From the NCBI RefSeq assembly GCF_014217215.1, contig NZ_CP056080.1, positions 1,798,001-1,862,000 on the forward strand: a stretch of DNA of 64,000 nt, read 5' to 3'. The number at the start of each line of letters is the position of its first letter. Position 1 is the first letter of the stretch. The position numbers and the translations under genes are program-made. Positions 35,387 through 43,907 of the stretch are shown here, in pieces. The notes beneath the pieces are model-generated. The model worked only from the letters and a program-made list of their open reading frames with translations. It had not been told where the DNA came from and made no database searches. This DNA is from Rothia nasimurium. GTDB lineage: Bacteria > Actinomycetota > Actinomycetes > Actinomycetales > Micrococcaceae.

Positions 35387-35877
35387 GTCGTCTCCTTATG
35401 TATTAGGGGTGCCGGGCGGGCCCCTGATTCCAGGCTAGCTCCGCTCCGCGCATAGTAGTTATCGGTTTACATGTGGAGCATGTGGGCGCAAGACCCGCTC
35501 CCCTGGTAACGCTCAGACTTTTTCGTTGGAGTGACGAAGCTGTCTCAGACCTTCACCGGCGTGTGCCGGACCGAAAGTTCCTTATCAACTAGAGGCTAGT
35601 TGCTTCGCGTTACGCGACGTCAGATCCCGGGTGAAGCTCGCGTGAACGGCTCGCCAAGGAGGGGTCTCTATGTAAAGGGATTCCCCTTACCCTTGCACTG
35701 CCTATTTTGGGCAGGGTGCAGGGGCAAACTGCAATCAACAACTATACCGCATTATTGGGCTTTAATCACCGGGATTTTAACTCTTGTGGTGGCAGGTTTC
35801 CAGTGGTAAAGATGGAGACAACCTACGGTTGGCGCCGCTTGGGGTAAGGGGCGGGCTCCGACCGAAAGGGTTTTGTC
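35387..35877. other. 491-bp non-coding region between divergent rpsB and M23 gene
   Basis: No coding frame here looks real. It holds the rpsB leader and the promoter side of the M23 gene. Visible folds include AGGGG...CCCCT at about 35405-35425, GTAAAGGG/CCCCTTAC at about 35673-35691, and CCTTGCAC...GGGTGCAGG at about 35691-35727. The last 70 bases before the M23 start contain GTTGGCGCC and a GC-rich stretch before GAAAGGG. A riboswitch or r-protein leader is possible but no known class was matched. Confidence 0.4.
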
Positions 35878-36447
35878 GTGTCTTTTCTTGTATTGATCTC
35901 TAGAAGGCTTGTGAGATTTCTAGGGGTTTGTTGTTGTGCCCTGCTTTTAGTAGGGGCAGTAACCCCGCTAGCTTTTGCGGGGCAGACGCCGCCCTGGCAG
36001 GCCCCTGTGGAGGGGCAGCTTACCGTGGTTCGGGGCTTTGAGAAACCAGTTGCCCGCTGGGCTGCCGGGCACCGCGGCGTTGACCTTGCACTGGAAGCAG
36101 GTGGGAGCGTCCTTGCCCCCTATGAGGGGGAGGTAGTTTTTGCTGGAACCGTAGTTGACCGGCAGGTGCTCACCCTTGAGCACCCGGACGGGCGGCGCTC
36201 GTCCTTTGAACCGGTTTCTAATCCGCTGCCGGTAGGTAGCCGGGTGCAGGCCGGGGACGCTATCGCCCAGCTTGACTCTAATATCCAGCACTGTACCTCG
36301 AGCTTTTGCCTACACTGGGGCGTGAGGGAACCAGCCCCGGGTTCTGAAACAGCACGCAGGAGGCTCGATTACACGAACCCCCTGCTCCTACTGGGACTTG
36401 AAGAGCCCAGCGTCCTTCTACCTATCGGTGATGATTTCGCTGCCTAG
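35878..36447 (+). CDS. Secreted M23 (LytM) family peptidase-like protein
   Basis: A 189-aa protein with a signal peptide (residues about 1-34, ending LAFAG) and one LytM domain: RGVDLALEAGG with GHRGVD, QAGDAIAQLD and HCTSSFCLHWGVREP. Many actinobacteria encode such a gene divergent from rpsB with this Cys-flanked HC...CLHWG version of the usual HxH motif; disulfide bonding is likely. It probably cuts or binds peptidoglycan. GTG at 35878 has GAAAGGG upstream. Confidence 0.9.
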   Translation: MSFLVLISRRLVRFLGVCCCALLLVGAVTPLAFAGQTPPWQAPVEGQLTVVRGFEKPVARWAAGHRGVDLALEAGGSVLAPYEGEVVFAGTVVDRQVLTLEHPDGRRSSFEPVSNPLPVGSRVQAGDAIAQLDSNIQHCTSSFCLHWGVREPAPGSETARRRLDYTNPLLLLGLEEPSVLLPIGDDFAA

Positions 36448-36455
36448 CGCGGTTC

Positions 36456-37220
36456 TTAGTGCCCGGCGGCAAGGTCACCGCAGGCAGAAACGGCAATTGC
36501 CCTGAAATGGGCTAGGTCCGTCTCTGCCCAGTCCAGTTCGGTACTCTCCCCCGCGCTAAAGCCACGCCCCAGTCCGGCCGGTATCAGGGCAAGGACGCGG
36601 TGCCCCATCTCGGCGAGTGCACGTAGGTTACTCTCTTCTGTATAACTGGGCTGGGCTGGCCAGGAGCCAATAATGATACCTTCCACCGGCAGGTTGCGCT
36701 GGTTCAGGTAGGAGACGGTGAGCTGGCAGTGGTTGAGGGTTCCCAGCCCGCTTCGGGCAACCAGGAAGGTTGTTGCGCTGTGCCCGGCCCTGGCTAAAAG
36801 CTCCATGAGGTCGGCCTGGTTGTGGGAGCTGTATGCTGAGCCTGGCTCCCCCTCAGCCATGTCCACGGTGACGCCACCCGAACCTTCGACAATAACGGCA
36901 TCATAGTCGGCGGTGAGCAGGCCGATACGGTCAGCGTGTTCCTGCAAGCTCGGCAGGGTAAACCCGTCAAGCCGGGCGGCGGCCACCGGCGCTAGAGGGC
37001 GGCTTGCGCGGCTCCCCTCAAAGGCCCTTGCGCCCGACAGGTAGGCGGCAAAATCAGCGTCACCGGGTTGCCCCGGTGCAACACCCGTTTGGGCTGGCTT
37101 GTAGATAGCGACCCGTTTGCCCGCCTGTTCCAAGGCAGATGCCAGGCAGGCGGTTGCCAGGGTCTTGCCCACGTCGGTATCTGTGCCAACAATGTGATAA
37201 ATCACGGCGCTAGAACTCAT
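36456..37220 (-). CDS. bioD: Dethiobiotin synthetase
   Basis: BioD closes the ureido ring of dethiobiotin using ATP and CO2. The 254-aa protein has the P-loop HIVGTDTDVGKTLATACL, the KPAQTG substrate loop and VEGSGGV. It is the last gene of a four-gene overlapping biotin operon (bioA-bioF-P450-bioD); its start overlaps the P450 gene by 11 bases. No bioB lies in the window. Confidence 0.95.
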   Translation of the reverse strand: MSSSAVIYHIVGTDTDVGKTLATACLASALEQAGKRVAIYKPAQTGVAPGQPGDADFAAYLSGARAFEGSRASRPLAPVAAARLDGFTLPSLQEHADRIGLLTADYDAVIVEGSGGVTVDMAEGEPGSAYSSHNQADLMELLARAGHSATTFLVARSGLGTLNHCQLTVSYLNQRNLPVEGIIIGSWPAQPSYTEESNLRALAEMGHRVLALIPAGLGRGFSAGESTELDWAETDLAHFRAIAVSACGDLAAGH

Positions 37221-38406
37221 TTCTCACCTCAAACTTCAGCTCCAGCGGAGCACGGTAGGACAGCAGATCAAGCCAGCGGGGTTCCTCGGCCAGATGCAGG
37301 CTCAGCTTTTCGTGCTCGAGCCAGCAGGCCAGCTTGTGAAGCATCCAGGTACATTCTGATTCGGCTAAAAGGGCACCCAGGCAACGGTGGGCACCCCAGC
37401 CGAAGGCCATGCGGTAGTCATCGCTCTGCGGGCCGCTGACTTCAAGCAGGACTTCTTGCCCCGCATGGACGGGGCACCCTCCAACCGAGCTGTCGGCGGT
37501 AGCAACCCTCCGCCAGGTCGGTACCGAAGACTCTGCCTGGAGGACCGCACGCACCAGCTCTTGTGCCCGGGAAAAGTCGGCGCACTGCCCCAGGGTAATA
37601 CCCCACTGCCCGGTGACTCCCGCATGAAGAATCGAGTTCATGAGCAGGCAGGTGGTGTACTGGCCCGCTATAGCGAGAAAATAGGCCAGCGAGACAATCC
37701 GCTTGCTCTCAATCTTCTGGCTGGCCAGCGCACCGAAAAGGGTATCCGGCCGCTCAGCACACCCAGCGACCAGAGCTGAGAGCTTGCGGTGGAATTCCCC
37801 TGCCCGGTGGGCCAGTTCCTGCTGGCGCTCAGGCTCCACCCAGCCCCAGAAGAGTTCGAGTGAGTCCAGGGAATAACGGGCAAGTTCTGCCTCATCAAGC
37901 CCCTGGGCGAGGTAGTCCTGGCGGGGTACACCGGTGAGTTCCTGCATCAGAGCCACTGGGAGCAGGTGGAAAACCGGTAGTTGCCCCGCACCCGATGCCC
38001 GGTCAGCAAGCACCGCCCTCATGCGGGCCCGCACACCTTCCTCCTGGGCGCGTACCTTCTGGGGCGTGAAGAAAGAAGTGACCACTTTACGCACGGAACG
38101 GTGGAGCTGGCCCTTTGCACTGGCTAAGACCTCCGGCAGAGAGAACCCGTAGGACAGCAGAATCCGTAGGGAGGCCGGTTCCAAAGGAGTAACAGCGGTG
38201 AGCGCGTTATCGGGGGCAAAAGTTTCGGTATCGCCCATCACCTGCCGGATAGCCTCAGAACCACCCACCAGCAGGTAGGGGTTCTCCCCCGCAACAGGCC
38301 AGTAGCCCTGCAAAAGTTCTGCCCGGCTGACCAGTTTTTGGCCGTTGGTTGGCAGACTCATATCCCAGATAGGCTCAGGCTGGGAGTGCTCTAGCGGCGC
38401 GCTCAC
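37210..38406 (-). CDS. Cytochrome P450 in biotin operon (BioI-position)
   Basis: A 398-aa cytochrome P450. The heme-thiolate loop is FGWGAHRCLGALLA with Cys342; the C-helix HRSVRKVVTSFFTPQKV fits; the I-helix reads LAIAGQYTTC (Tyr250-Thr251-Thr252), so the usual Asp/Glu before Thr is Tyr. Where the K-helix ExxR is expected (287-290) it reads AVLQ, with ELVR one turn earlier (283-286). The stretch between the K-helix and heme loop is about 20 residues short, lacking the usual FxxPxxFDxxR part. In B. subtilis BioI, a P450 in the bio operon cleaves acyl-ACP to pimeloyl-ACP; the same role here is inference from position. Confidence 0.85.
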   Translation of the reverse strand: MSAPLEHSQPEPIWDMSLPTNGQKLVSRAELLQGYWPVAGENPYLLVGGSEAIRQVMGDTETFAPDNALTAVTPLEPASLRILLSYGFSLPEVLASAKGQLHRSVRKVVTSFFTPQKVRAQEEGVRARMRAVLADRASGAGQLPVFHLLPVALMQELTGVPRQDYLAQGLDEAELARYSLDSLELFWGWVEPERQQELAHRAGEFHRKLSALVAGCAERPDTLFGALASQKIESKRIVSLAYFLAIAGQYTTCLLMNSILHAGVTGQWGITLGQCADFSRAQELVRAVLQAESSVPTWRRVATADSSVGGCPVHAGQEVLLEVSGPQSDDYRMAFGWGAHRCLGALLAESECTWMLHKLACWLEHEKLSLHLAEEPRWLDLLSYRAPLELKFEVRNEF

Positions 38407-39527
38407 GGGGCCACTTCCTCTCGTACTAGGTCAAGTGCTGTTTTTAAGGCTTGGGGGTCAAGGCCTGCCTGGGCTGTCAGCCGCAGACGCGCTATACCGT
38501 CGGGTACAGCGGGCGGGCGGAAACAGCCCACAGCCACACCGCGTGACGCTAGACGTTCCTGCACCTGGCGGGCATACCCCGACCCCTGCGCGATGGGGAA
38601 AGACTGTACAGCACCGGCGGCCGGTTCCAGCCCTAGCTCACCGCTGATGGCCTGTGCACAGGCCACTACCTCGGCGCTTAAGCCCTGCCCTTCTTGGCTG
38701 ATGAGGCGGGTACTCGCTAAGGCGGTTGCGGCGTTCACCGGCGAGAGAGCCGTATCGAAAATAAAAGAGCGAGCGCTATTCACCAGGTAATCTCGAATCC
38801 CCGCACTAGCAACCACTGCCCCGCCCTGGGAGGCAAGAGCCTTGCCAAAAGAAAGCGTCACCGCAATATGCTCAGCTCCAGCAAGACCGGACTCAGCCAC
38901 CAGCCCCCGGCCACCACCGCGCACCCCTATCGAGTGGGCCTCGTCAACCACCAGCAGGGCATCGTAGCGCAGAGCCAGTTCAGAACAGGCCGCTATATCC
39001 GCGTTATCCCCCAGCACCGAATAAATACCCTCAACCACCAGCACTTTCACCGCACTAGAACTAGCCGCCAAGAGTTGCTCAGCCTGCACCAGGTTGTTGT
39101 GCTCAAAAAAGCTGACCTGCCCCTGCCCCAGACGGGCCGCATCGTGCAGAGAAGCATGAACGTGTTCATCCATCACCAGCAGGGCATTAGGCCTGCTCAG
39201 CGCAGCCAATAGCCCCAGATTAGCGGCATAACCGCTCGAAAAGACCAGAGCTTCTTCCGCTCCAAGCAGGTGGGTCAAGGCCTCTTCCAGTTCGCGGTGC
39301 ACCGGCAGGGTGCCGCTGACCACCCGCGAGCTACTCGCAGAGACCCCGTAATCTGATAGCGCCCGCCGCCCCGCTTCGATAAGCCTGGGGTGGTAGCGCA
39401 AACCCAAATAGTCGTTAGTTGCCAAGTCACACGCAACCGGCCCCAAGACAGCAGTCTGACGTTCCAGCCCGCGGGCGGCCCGCACCTTTTGCGCCTGCTC
39501 CACAAGACGCCGGTAACCGGTTGCCAT
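38403..39527 (-). CDS. bioF: 8-amino-7-oxononanoate synthase
   Basis: BioF condenses pimeloyl-ACP/CoA with alanine, PLP-dependent. The 374-aa protein shows NDYLGLRYHP, SGTLPVHRELEEAL, VVDEAHSIGVRGG and the PLP lysine in LSFGKALASQGG. Overlaps the P450 gene by four bases and the bioA stop by one, so the four genes are translated together. Confidence 0.95.
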   Translation of the reverse strand: MATGYRRLVEQAQKVRAARGLERQTAVLGPVACDLATNDYLGLRYHPRLIEAGRRALSDYGVSASSSRVVSGTLPVHRELEEALTHLLGAEEALVFSSGYAANLGLLAALSRPNALLVMDEHVHASLHDAARLGQGQVSFFEHNNLVQAEQLLAASSSAVKVLVVEGIYSVLGDNADIAACSELALRYDALLVVDEAHSIGVRGGGRGLVAESGLAGAEHIAVTLSFGKALASQGGAVVASAGIRDYLVNSARSFIFDTALSPVNAATALASTRLISQEGQGLSAEVVACAQAISGELGLEPAAGAVQSFPIAQGSGYARQVQERLASRGVAVGCFRPPAVPDGIARLRLTAQAGLDPQALKTALDLVREEVAP

Positions 39528-40900
39528 CAGCCGTACACCCTCTCAAGGGCACTACAGATACCCGCACCAATACGCTCCACATCGTGCGGGCTACTAATAT
39601 AGGTCGGCATGGTGTAAACCGTCTTACGGAAAGGACGTACCCACACACCGGCTTCTAAGGCACACTCGGTTACAGCAGGGATATCAACGTCCTGCACCAG
39701 CTCCACCACACCGATTGCACCCAGCACACGCACGTCCTGAACAATCTCAAGCTCACGGGCAGGGGCAAGCGCCCTGTGCAGATTCTCACCAATGACGGGA
39801 ACCTGATCCGACCACAGCGAACTGGGGTACCCCTCATCGGCGGGTAAGGCACCCGTCAGCAAGTCAAGGGAAGCGCAGGAAACCGCGCTCGCCAATGGGT
39901 TGCCCATAAAGGTTGGCCCGTGCATCAGTGCCTTATGCACAGAATTGCTAATTACATCGGCCACCGGACTAGTTACCAGAGTTGCCGCCTGCGTTAGATA
40001 CCCGCCGGTCAGCGCCTTGCCCACCGTCATCACGTCGGGAGTCACCCCAGCCCACTCAGCAGCAAACAACCGTCCGGTTCGCCCAAAACCGGTCGCAATT
40101 TCATCAAAAATCAGTAGAAGACCGTGCTCATCGGCTAGGGCACGCAGGTGGTTGAGGCACCTCGGATGATAGAAGAACATACCGCCGGCCCCCTGAACCA
40201 CCGGCTCAAGAATCAGCGCGGCAGACTCTTGTGCGTAGTGGCCTACCAGGGTGCTCACTGTTTCTTCCCACTGCATTTGCTCGGCTTCATCGCATTCCCA
40301 GGTGTCGCTCTGGGGCAGGTAACGGGCGGCAGGTGGCCGGGGTACAAAGAACTGAGAAGTGACCAAGTGGGAAAAGTCCCGGTGCATACTCCCAGCGGGG
40401 TCGCTCACTCCCATGGCACCGATAGTGTCGCCGTGATAGCCGCCCTCCAGAGCAATAAAACGGCGACGTTCAGGCTTACCCAGAGCGCTCTGGTACTGTA
40501 CAGCCAATTTGAGAGCCACCTCCACAGAGATGGAACCAGAATCAGCCAAAAAGACGTGGTTAAGCCCCTCGGGGCTCAGCGCAACCAGCCGCTCAGCCAG
40601 CTCAATAGCAGGCTGATGGGTGAGACCCCCAAACATCACGTGGGAAAAACGGGCCGCTTGTTCAGCCAGCGCCCGGTCAAGGGCAGGGTTGCGGTAGCCG
40701 TGGACCTGACACCACCAGGAACTCATCGCATCGAGTGCGGAATAGGTGGCGCCTTCAGCGCTTTGTAGCGTAATGACACTACCTTGCGCTTCTGTTACGG
40801 CATATAACGGGCGTGATTCCAAGGGAGCATAAGGGTGCCAGAGAAGGCCACGGTCGCGTTCAATCAGCGACTTTGCTGGGGCATATGTTTTTTTGAACAC
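39527..40900 (-). CDS. bioA: Adenosylmethionine-8-amino-7-oxononanoate aminotransferase
   Basis: BioA moves an amino group from SAM to KAPA to make DAPA. The 457-aa protein has HPYAPLESRPLYAV, MSSWWCQVHGYRNPALD, ALEGGYHGDTIGAMGV, FDEIATGFGRTGR and the PLP lysine in VGKALTGGYL. The start is GTG at 40900 (VFKKTYAPAK). No ribosome site is present; a TAAAAT box lies seven bases before the GTG, so the mRNA is probably leaderless. The GTG lies inside a perfect palindrome (see the operator entry). Confidence 0.94.
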   Translation of the reverse strand: MFKKTYAPAKSLIERDRGLLWHPYAPLESRPLYAVTEAQGSVITLQSAEGATYSALDAMSSWWCQVHGYRNPALDRALAEQAARFSHVMFGGLTHQPAIELAERLVALSPEGLNHVFLADSGSISVEVALKLAVQYQSALGKPERRRFIALEGGYHGDTIGAMGVSDPAGSMHRDFSHLVTSQFFVPRPPAARYLPQSDTWECDEAEQMQWEETVSTLVGHYAQESAALILEPVVQGAGGMFFYHPRCLNHLRALADEHGLLLIFDEIATGFGRTGRLFAAEWAGVTPDVMTVGKALTGGYLTQAATLVTSPVADVISNSVHKALMHGPTFMGNPLASAVSCASLDLLTGALPADEGYPSSLWSDQVPVIGENLHRALAPARELEIVQDVRVLGAIGVVELVQDVDIPAVTECALEAGVWVRPFRKTVYTMPTYISSPHDVERIGAGICSALERVYG

Positions 40901-40936
40901 TGTTCAATTTTAGAGGAAGACACCAACCGGCGACAA
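40893..40936 (-). promoter_or_regulatory. bioA promoter with BioQ-like operator
   Basis: TTGAACACTGTTCAA (40893-40907) is a perfect 15-bp palindrome with 7-bp arms, matching the TGAAC-N3-GTTCA type bound by BioQ, the TetR-family biotin repressor of actinobacteria. On the minus strand TTGTCG (40931-40936), 18 bases and TAAAAT (40907-40912) form a promoter whose first transcribed base would be 40900, the G of the bioA GTG. The operator thus spans the -10 edge and start site. Confidence 0.75.
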
Positions 40937-41062
40937 ACCTACCCGCCCGATTCCACGCACACTAAGACTCAAAGCAACTTTAACGACACAAGCCCCCTGC
41001 AACTTGTACTATCTTCCCCCCCATCGGTAACAAGTTACATTTCCCCCACCCCGGAGTACCCC

Positions 41063-41206
41063 GTGCTAAAAATTTTAGCTATCATCATTGTGCTGATTCT
41101 CTTATTGAATCTAGCTTTAGTTCTCTTTCTGCTTTTCCACTATGTTTTCTCTGCCCTAAGTGGGAACAGGAAAAGAGAGCACAATGGAAACGTTGTGGAG
41201 CCATAA
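41063..41206 (+). CDS. Small single-helix membrane protein
   Basis: A 47-aa frame, VLKILAIIIVLILLLNLALV continuing LFLLFHYVFSALSGNRKREHNG, with one long hydrophobic helix and a basic tail. GTG at 41063 follows GGAG by six bases. No family recognised. It lies divergent from bioA and faces the tRNA-Met gene. Could be a small membrane peptide; only the helix and ribosome site support it. Confidence 0.5.
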   Translation: MLKILAIIIVLILLLNLALVLFLLFHYVFSALSGNRKREHNGNVVEP

Positions 41207-41239
41207 AAGACATGATCCACACGATATGGAATAAAAAAA

Positions 41240-41275
41240 CATCCTCTATCTCAAGACGATCTGAGATAGAGGATG
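41240..41275 (-). terminator. Rho-independent terminator of tRNA-Met
   Basis: CATCCTCTATCTCA (41240-41253) and its exact complement (41262-41275) form a 14-bp stem; on the minus strand it is followed by seven T. It ends the tRNA-Met transcript. Confidence 0.93.
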
Positions 41276-41282
41276 AAACCGG

Positions 41283-41356
<74 letters not shown>

Positions 41357-41495
41357 ACAGCACAGCTTTTGCAAGCGGCACTGCCACTAAGAATACCTAA
41401 AAACACTGCGCCGACCAAACCACTCATTGAGCCAGTACGGCAGGCACTCCACCTATCTTGCGCGTTTTGTGCGCGATAGGTTACCTCGGCAGAGT

Positions 41496-42704
41496 CTAGC
41501 CTCGGTGTTCCACGAACTGGCGGTACAGCTCATCGGAGCGGTAGAGGGACTCGAAAGTTTCCCAGGTTTTATCGGCTGCGTGACGGGTGACCATCTGGTG
41601 TGAGTACTCCCCCATAGCCAGCCGATCCTGTTCGGGCAGCTCCAAGATGTGGGCAAGGTAGCCTGCCAGTTCATCCGTGTTGCCCGGCTCAAAGAGAAAA
41701 CCATTCTTTCCCTGCTCCACCAGGTGAGGCAGAGCCAGGGCGTTAGCAAGAACCACGGGTTTAGAAGCGCTCATGGCCTCAAGTGTCACCAGTGACTGTA
41801 GCTCGGCTGTGCCCGGCTGGCAGAAAACATCGCACCGCAGGTAGCCTGCCCGCAGTTCTTCGTCGGATACATACCCCAAGAAGCGCACACGATCGCTCAC
41901 CCCACAAGCATGAGCCTTGTCCTGGAGCTGGTTGAGGATTTCACCGGTACCCGCAATTTCAAGGACGGTACGTTCCCGCAGTTCCTGGGGTAGTTTAGAG
42001 AACCCTTCAATCAGCACATCGATATTCTTCTCAACCGCCAGGCGGCCTGCAAAGAAGATACTTAACTCACCGGGGTTCTTCTCAATAGTTTCACCGGGTG
42101 CCAGCTCATAGTCAGAGCTTTGAATACCGTTCGATACCGGTAGAACAGGTCGCTGGAACTTACCGGCGTTCTCCATGGCGTCCGCACCGATCTGGGTGGG
42201 GGTGGTGACCACAGCTGCCCGGCTGAGCACCCGGCGCATATCGCTCCATGAAATTTTCTCGAGCACAGCATTAACACGCTCATTGAAAGGCAGGAAGGGG
42301 GTGATATTTTCAGGCATCACGTGGTTTGTAGCAACAACGCGCACACCGCGCTTGGCGCCCACACGGGCCAGCACCCGCCCAATGATGTAATGGCACTGAA
42401 TATGAATAACATCGGGCTGAATCTCCTGCACCAGACGATCAGCCTCAGCGTAAATCTCCCAGGGGAAGTTCAGGCGCATATAGGGGTGGGTAACGACCTT
42501 ATGGGAGCGCATACGGTGCTCCACGATGCCATCTACAGTATGACAGCTGGTTACGCCCTTATCCTGCTTGGGCGCCATCACATGCACGGTATGGCCTCGA
42601 GCCACGAGGGCATGGGCAAGACGGGATGAGAACTGGGCAGCCCCGTTGATGTCGGGCGGGTAGGTATCGGCGCCAATGAGGACGGTCAGAGGCTTATCAG
42701 CCAT
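41496..42704 (-). CDS. GT4-family glycosyltransferase
   Basis: A 402-aa GT-B fold enzyme with an N-terminal acceptor domain (LIGADTYPPDINGAAQFSSR) and a C-terminal donor domain with GRLAVEKNIDVLIEGF and the E-x7-E pair in AELQSLVTLEAM. Similar enzymes in actinobacteria transfer mannose or glucose to glycolipids; the exact acceptor is not told by sequence. It is a single-gene unit downstream of the holin-like gene. Confidence 0.9.
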   Translation of the reverse strand: MADKPLTVLIGADTYPPDINGAAQFSSRLAHALVARGHTVHVMAPKQDKGVTSCHTVDGIVEHRMRSHKVVTHPYMRLNFPWEIYAEADRLVQEIQPDVIHIQCHYIIGRVLARVGAKRGVRVVATNHVMPENITPFLPFNERVNAVLEKISWSDMRRVLSRAAVVTTPTQIGADAMENAGKFQRPVLPVSNGIQSSDYELAPGETIEKNPGELSIFFAGRLAVEKNIDVLIEGFSKLPQELRERTVLEIAGTGEILNQLQDKAHACGVSDRVRFLGYVSDEELRAGYLRCDVFCQPGTAELQSLVTLEAMSASKPVVLANALALPHLVEQGKNGFLFEPGNTDELAGYLAHILELPEQDRLAMGEYSHQMVTRHAADKTWETFESLYRSDELYRQFVEHRG

Positions 42705-42832
42705 GCAGGGGCCCTTTCGAGGTCTCTTCGTTCAGTGTCACACTGACCTTACAGGGTTTTCGGCAGCCACGCATCAGCCCGGCGGCGGATTCGGCGGGGC
42801 TCACACGCGTCCGCTCCCTGCCGCCCAAAAAG

Positions 42833-42870
42833 CCAGGCCCGCTCCGGCGGTTCTGCCGGGGCGGGCCTGG
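42833..42870 (-). terminator. Terminator after the holin-like gene
   Basis: CCAGGCCCGC (42833-42842) pairs with GCGGGCCTGG (42861-42870); a CCGGC/GCCGG stem is stacked inside. It follows the stop at 42918 on the minus strand. Confidence 0.88.
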
Positions 42871-42917
42871 GGGGGGCAAGGACGCTTGTGCCGCCTCATC
42901 TGAGGCAGGGCAGGGTC

Positions 42918-43787
42918 TTACTTGCGGCGGCTAATGAGCTTGCCGAGGAAGACGAAGAAGGCTCCCAGGGAAGCTGCCAGGGTTGCAAAGGACTTCCAGT
43001 GGGCCTGCAGGGTCTCAGGGTTCGAGGCGTTTGCGGCCAGCTTCTTACTACCGTCAACGGCGGTAGCAGGAGCGTTCTTTGCGGAGGTCTTGGCGTTCTG
43101 TACCAGCCCCTGAGCGCCGGCCTGCACGTCGCGTGAGTAGGTCTCGATGTCGTCGCGCAGGGTCTTGAGGTGCTCGCGGCGCTGCTTGGTGCGCTGCAGG
43201 AGCTGTTCCTTGCTGGGGGCGGGGGTAGCAGGTGCCTGCTGCTCGCCGCCGTCCTTCTTCTCCTCTGACGTCTGCTCGGCCTTCTTGGCTTCTGCCTTCT
43301 CAGCCTGCTCGCGCTTGAGGCGCTTGGAGGTCATGGCAGAGCCTTCCTTCAGCACGCCCAGGTCATAGAGCAGACCAAAGATAGCTGATTCAGGCTTGAA
43401 GGGCAGCTGGGCCTTGATCATCTTGAAGCCGACCAGACCGGCAATGCCGGCAAGGAGCAGGAAGAGCACGAATAGAACCAGAGCTGCCGCCCAGTTAGGC
43501 ATGATGGAGGCCAGGCCAACGTAGGCCAGGATGACCAGGGCGACAGCCATGAAGAGGGCGAAGACCAGGGCTACTGCGGCAACCGCGGCGCCCTTGCCCA
43601 GGGCGATGCCCTTTTCTTTGACCTCAATCTTGGCGATCTGGATTTCGTCTTTGAGCTGCTTAGGGGCTAGGTTGGTGAGCACCTTGCCCGCGTCAGCCAC
43701 GTTCGTCACGCTAGCTTTGATGTTGTTGAAGCCGGCGCGCAGACCCTGGGCCCGGCGTGAGCCGTTCAGGTCGTTAGGAGTGGTCAT
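42918..43787 (-). CDS. Phage-holin-family (DUF1469-like) membrane protein with extended tail
   Basis: A 289-aa protein. The N-terminal part (about 20-135) matches the actinobacterial holin-like DUF1469 pattern: DEIQIAKIEVKEKGIALGKG then two membrane helices. The rest is a long Lys/Glu-rich helical region (about 150-250) and a last hydrophobic segment before KLISRRK. DUF1469 proteins are usually near 130 aa, so the tail is an addition. GAGAGG precedes ATG at 43787. No phage genes nearby; housekeeping envelope role more likely. Confidence 0.82.
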   Translation of the reverse strand: MTTPNDLNGSRRAQGLRAGFNNIKASVTNVADAGKVLTNLAPKQLKDEIQIAKIEVKEKGIALGKGAAVAAVALVFALFMAVALVILAYVGLASIMPNWAAALVLFVLFLLLAGIAGLVGFKMIKAQLPFKPESAIFGLLYDLGVLKEGSAMTSKRLKREQAEKAEAKKAEQTSEEKKDGGEQQAPATPAPSKEQLLQRTKQRREHLKTLRDDIETYSRDVQAGAQGLVQNAKTSAKNAPATAVDGSKKLAANASNPETLQAHWKSFATLAASLGAFFVFLGKLISRRK

Positions 43788-43907
43788 GTGCCACCTCTCT
43801 CTGTGTCGATAAGCGTGCTTGCGTATTACGTGTACCAAATAGTAAGTTTACCGGCTTTTAGGGGCTTGTGGCGACTGCGCCCCGATTTGTGATGCGATTA
43901 TTGGTTC

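Noticed and set aside
35387-35877. c-di-AMP (ydaO-type) riboswitch before the M23 gene
   Set aside because: Cell-wall hydrolase genes often have one, but the conserved segments could not be found on either strand.
37210-38406. Total loss of the ExxR motif in the P450
   Set aside because: An ELVR lies one helical turn before the expected place, so displacement or a local shift cannot be separated from loss by eye.
42918-43787. Prophage remnant because of the holin-like family
   Set aside because: No other phage gene is nearby, and this DUF1469-type family is a common chromosomal envelope gene in actinobacteria.
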